This document shows positions 6,311-8,094 of a stretch of DNA of 8,094 nucleotides, piece after piece. Under the pieces are notes generated by a model. That model was not told the origin of the DNA. It did no database searches and saw nothing but the letters and a program-made list of their open reading frames with translations. Within the stretch, counting starts at the first letter, position 1; each line of letters starts with the position of its first letter. The DNA comes from an uncultured Caryophanales bacterium (GTDB lineage: Bacteria > Bacillota_I > Bacilli_A > RF39 > UBA660), in assembly GCA_947065955.1 (NCBI GenBank), contig CAMSXY010000048.1:1-8094 (forward strand), written 5' to 3'. Position numbers and translations under genes: made by a program.

Positions 6311-8094
6311 TTAAAGTTTGAAATCATTTAAATAATCATCAATAGTCATCATTTTTTGATCTACGGTTTCTAAATTTATTTGACTTTTTTCTTCCTTTTC
6401 TTCTCTTGGATGTTCAAGGGTCTCCTTTTTCATTAATTCCTCTTTTTTAAATACACTTTTGATTCCTTTTTTAGAAAGTTGTGTACCTGTTGAATAACGA
6501 TCCAAAATAGGTAATTCCGTTAATTTTAAATATGTTATTGTATCACTTTCGATTCCAACGATTTGTTTTGAAGGGCTAATAAATGTATTTTGAATAAAAT
6601 AAGGATTTGTTTTAACATCTCGAATAAGGAGAATTCCTTTTCTTGCTCTTGACATAGGTTCAAATTCTGTTAGCTTAACTCTTTTTCCAGTTCCTTTGTC
6701 TGTAAATACACTTACATATTCCAATTGAGAGGAAAAAAGGTTCATAGAAATAACGCTATCTTCTTTTAATGTGATGGCTTTTACACCCGCTGCTTTAATT
6801 CCTACAACTGGAATTTCTTCTGTTTTATAACGAAGAGCGTACCCTCTTTTGGTTGTTAGGAAGACTTCATCTCCTATTTCATTTGTTACACTAATAACTT
6901 GATCATTTTCTTTTAATTTGATAGCACACATTGGTTTTGAATAACGTTGTACTTTGTATTCTTTTAAAGGTGTTCTTTTAATCATTCCAAGTTTTGTACA
7001 AGTGGTAATCATAGTATTTGTATCAAAATTTAAAACAGGTATGCTTGCAATAATTTTTTCTTCTGCTGAAATTTTAATAAGATTACTGATGTGTTTTCCT
7101 AATTCTTTCCATTTTAAATCTGGAAGTTCATATACTGGTATATATAAATAATTTCCAAGGTCTGTAAAGAGTAAAAGGGTATCTAGGGTGTTTAACTCAT
7201 AAATTCCAATCGGATAATCGCCTTCTTTTACAAGAGGATCTTCCTCAGAAAAACTTCTTTTGGAAACTCTTTTTACGTATCCTTCTTTCGTGACGATTAC
7301 GATGCAATCTTCTTTAGGTAACATCTCCGTTGTATCAATTTTGATTTCGGTTATTTCTTCCCTAATTTCTGTTTTTCTTGGTGTTGCATACTCTTTTTTT
7401 ATATTTTTTAATTCTTCTTTCATTGTGGCTTTTAATTTTTCTTCATCGCTTAAAATAGCTTCTAACCCTTGAATAATTCGTTTTAAATTTCCTTGTTCAT
7501 TGATAAACTCCGTAATATCAAAGTTCGTAAGACGATAAAGTTGTAATAAAACGATGGCTTCGGCTTGTTCTTCTGTAAATTGATATTCTACTTGTAGATT
7601 TTTTTGTGCATCTGCTTTATTTTTACTTGCTCGAATGGTTTTAATTACATCATCTAAAATAGAATTGGTTCGAATGTATCCTTCAATAATATGAAGTCTT
7701 TTTTTAGCAAAAGCAAGGTCAAATTCCGTTCTTTTGGTAATGATCTCTTTTTGATGAGCAATATAGGCATCTAAAAGTTCTAAAATTCCTAAAACCATAG
7801 GTCTTTTATTTACAATAGCTACCATATTATAACTATAGCTAATTTGCAAATCTGTATTTTTTAAAAGATAATTTAAAATGAGTTCCTTGTTAGCGTCTTT
7901 TTTAAGATCAATCGCAATTTGAATACCTTCTCGGTTGGATTCATCACGAGCTTCTATTATCCCCTCAATTTTTTTATCGATACGAATTTCATCAATCTTT
8001 TTTACAAGTTGTTGTTTATTGACTTCAAAAGGGATTTCAGATATAAGAATTTGTTCTTTTCCTTTGCTTTTTACAAAAGTATATTTAGATTTTA
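6311..8094 (-). CDS. parC: DNA topoisomerase IV subunit A, 5'-truncated by window
   Basis: ParC is the DNA-cleaving subunit of topoisomerase IV, which with ParE unlinks daughter chromosomes. 593 codons plus the stop are visible. The frame is open to the window edge, so the N-terminal winged-helix domain with the catalytic Tyr is outside. A TTG at 7847-7849 is an internal Leu codon, not the start: upstream codons read TFVKSKGKEQILISEIPFEV and IEGIIEARDESNREGIQIAI, typical ParC/GyrA core. A coiled-coil arm follows (about visible residues 110-240, with EAIVLLQLYRLT). The C-terminal beta-pinwheel begins near visible residue 260, with about six blades (such as VIVTKEGYVKRVS, LLFTDLGNYLYIP, LTTKRGYALRY, VFTDKGTGKRVKL). 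WKELGKHISNLI is ParC-like and no GyrA-box (QRRGGKG) is present, which separates it from GyrA. A charged tail ends in DYLNDFKL. parE would be expected upstream, beyond the window. Confidence 0.95.
   Translation of the reverse strand, partial: KSKYTFVKSKGKEQILISEIPFEVNKQQLVKKIDEIRIDKKIEGIIEARDESNREGIQIAIDLKKDANKELILNYLLKNTDLQISYSYNMVAIVNKRPMVLGILELLDAYIAHQKEIITKRTEFDLAFAKKRLHIIEGYIRTNSILDDVIKTIRASKNKADAQKNLQVEYQFTEEQAEAIVLLQLYRLTNFDITEFINEQGNLKRIIQGLEAILSDEEKLKATMKEELKNIKKEYATPRKTEIREEITEIKIDTTEMLPKEDCIVIVTKEGYVKRVSKRSFSEEDPLVKEGDYPIGIYELNTLDTLLLFTDLGNYLYIPVYELPDLKWKELGKHISNLIKISAEEKIIASIPVLNFDTNTMITTCTKLGMIKRTPLKEYKVQRYSKPMCAIKLKENDQVISVTNEIGDEVFLTTKRGYALRYKTEEIPVVGIKAAGVKAITLKEDSVISMNLFSSQLEYVSVFTDKGTGKRVKLTEFEPMSRARKGILLIRDVKTNPYFIQNTFISPSKQIVGIESDTITYLKLTELPILDRYSTGTQLSKKGIKSVFKKEELMKKETLEHPREEKEEKSQINLETVDQKMMTIDDYLNDFKL

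Noticed and set aside
7847..7849. TTG as the start codon of the parC product
   Set aside because: The frame continues upstream with conserved ParC/GyrA core sequence to the window edge, so this is an internal Leu codon.
378..8094. Alternative genetic code (UGA as Trp), considered because of Mollicutes-like composition
   Set aside because: Trp is encoded by TGG in the nuclease and parC, and TGA serves as the stop of the hsdR remnant.

Overview
The window looks like the end of a draft-genome contig from a very AT-rich, low-GC Gram-positive bacterium (Bacilli-like, possibly an uncultured Erysipelotrichia/RF39-type lineage; this is inference). The grounds are Firmicutes-type ParC and RecG proteins, strong AGGAG/AAGGTG ribosome-binding sites, textbook TTGACA/TATAAT promoters and the standard genetic code (TGG for Trp, TGA used as stop). 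All recognised protein genes are on the minus strand, so the biological reading order runs from right (8094) to left (1).

Right part (about 3830-8094) is core chromosome. It holds the 3' three quarters of parC (topoisomerase IV subunit A, cut by the window edge), a 349-bp intergenic region, and complete recG with its own promoter. Two compact, unannotated small-RNA candidates flank recG. One is on the plus strand between parC and recG (about 6072-6165). The other is on the minus strand directly after the recG stop (about 3929-3831) and is driven by a perfect-consensus promoter. Both start with a hairpin at the predicted +1, carry a second hairpin and a C-rich single-stranded linker, and end in a terminator-like hairpin. 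They share 8 nt of perfect GC-rich complementarity (CCCCCUGA against UCAGGGGG). This is the most interesting undescribed signal in the window.

Middle part (about 3209-3812) is a broken remnant of a type I restriction subunit, HsdR. Only the C-terminal region survives, with at least two, probably three, single-base indels. It ends 29 bp before the start of an intact 933-residue DUF262/DUF1524 (GmrSD/SspE-like) nuclease gene. Together they look like the tail of a restriction island inserted just downstream of the recG/small-RNA unit, in which the type I system has decayed but the modification-dependent nuclease is intact.

Left end (1-377) holds a headless minus-strand reading-frame fragment (86-325), a 25-bp inverted repeat (55-141) and, at 1-51, unmistakable Illumina library adapter sequence. 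The first ~50 bases are not biological, and the adjacent inverted repeat is probably a fold-back artefact.
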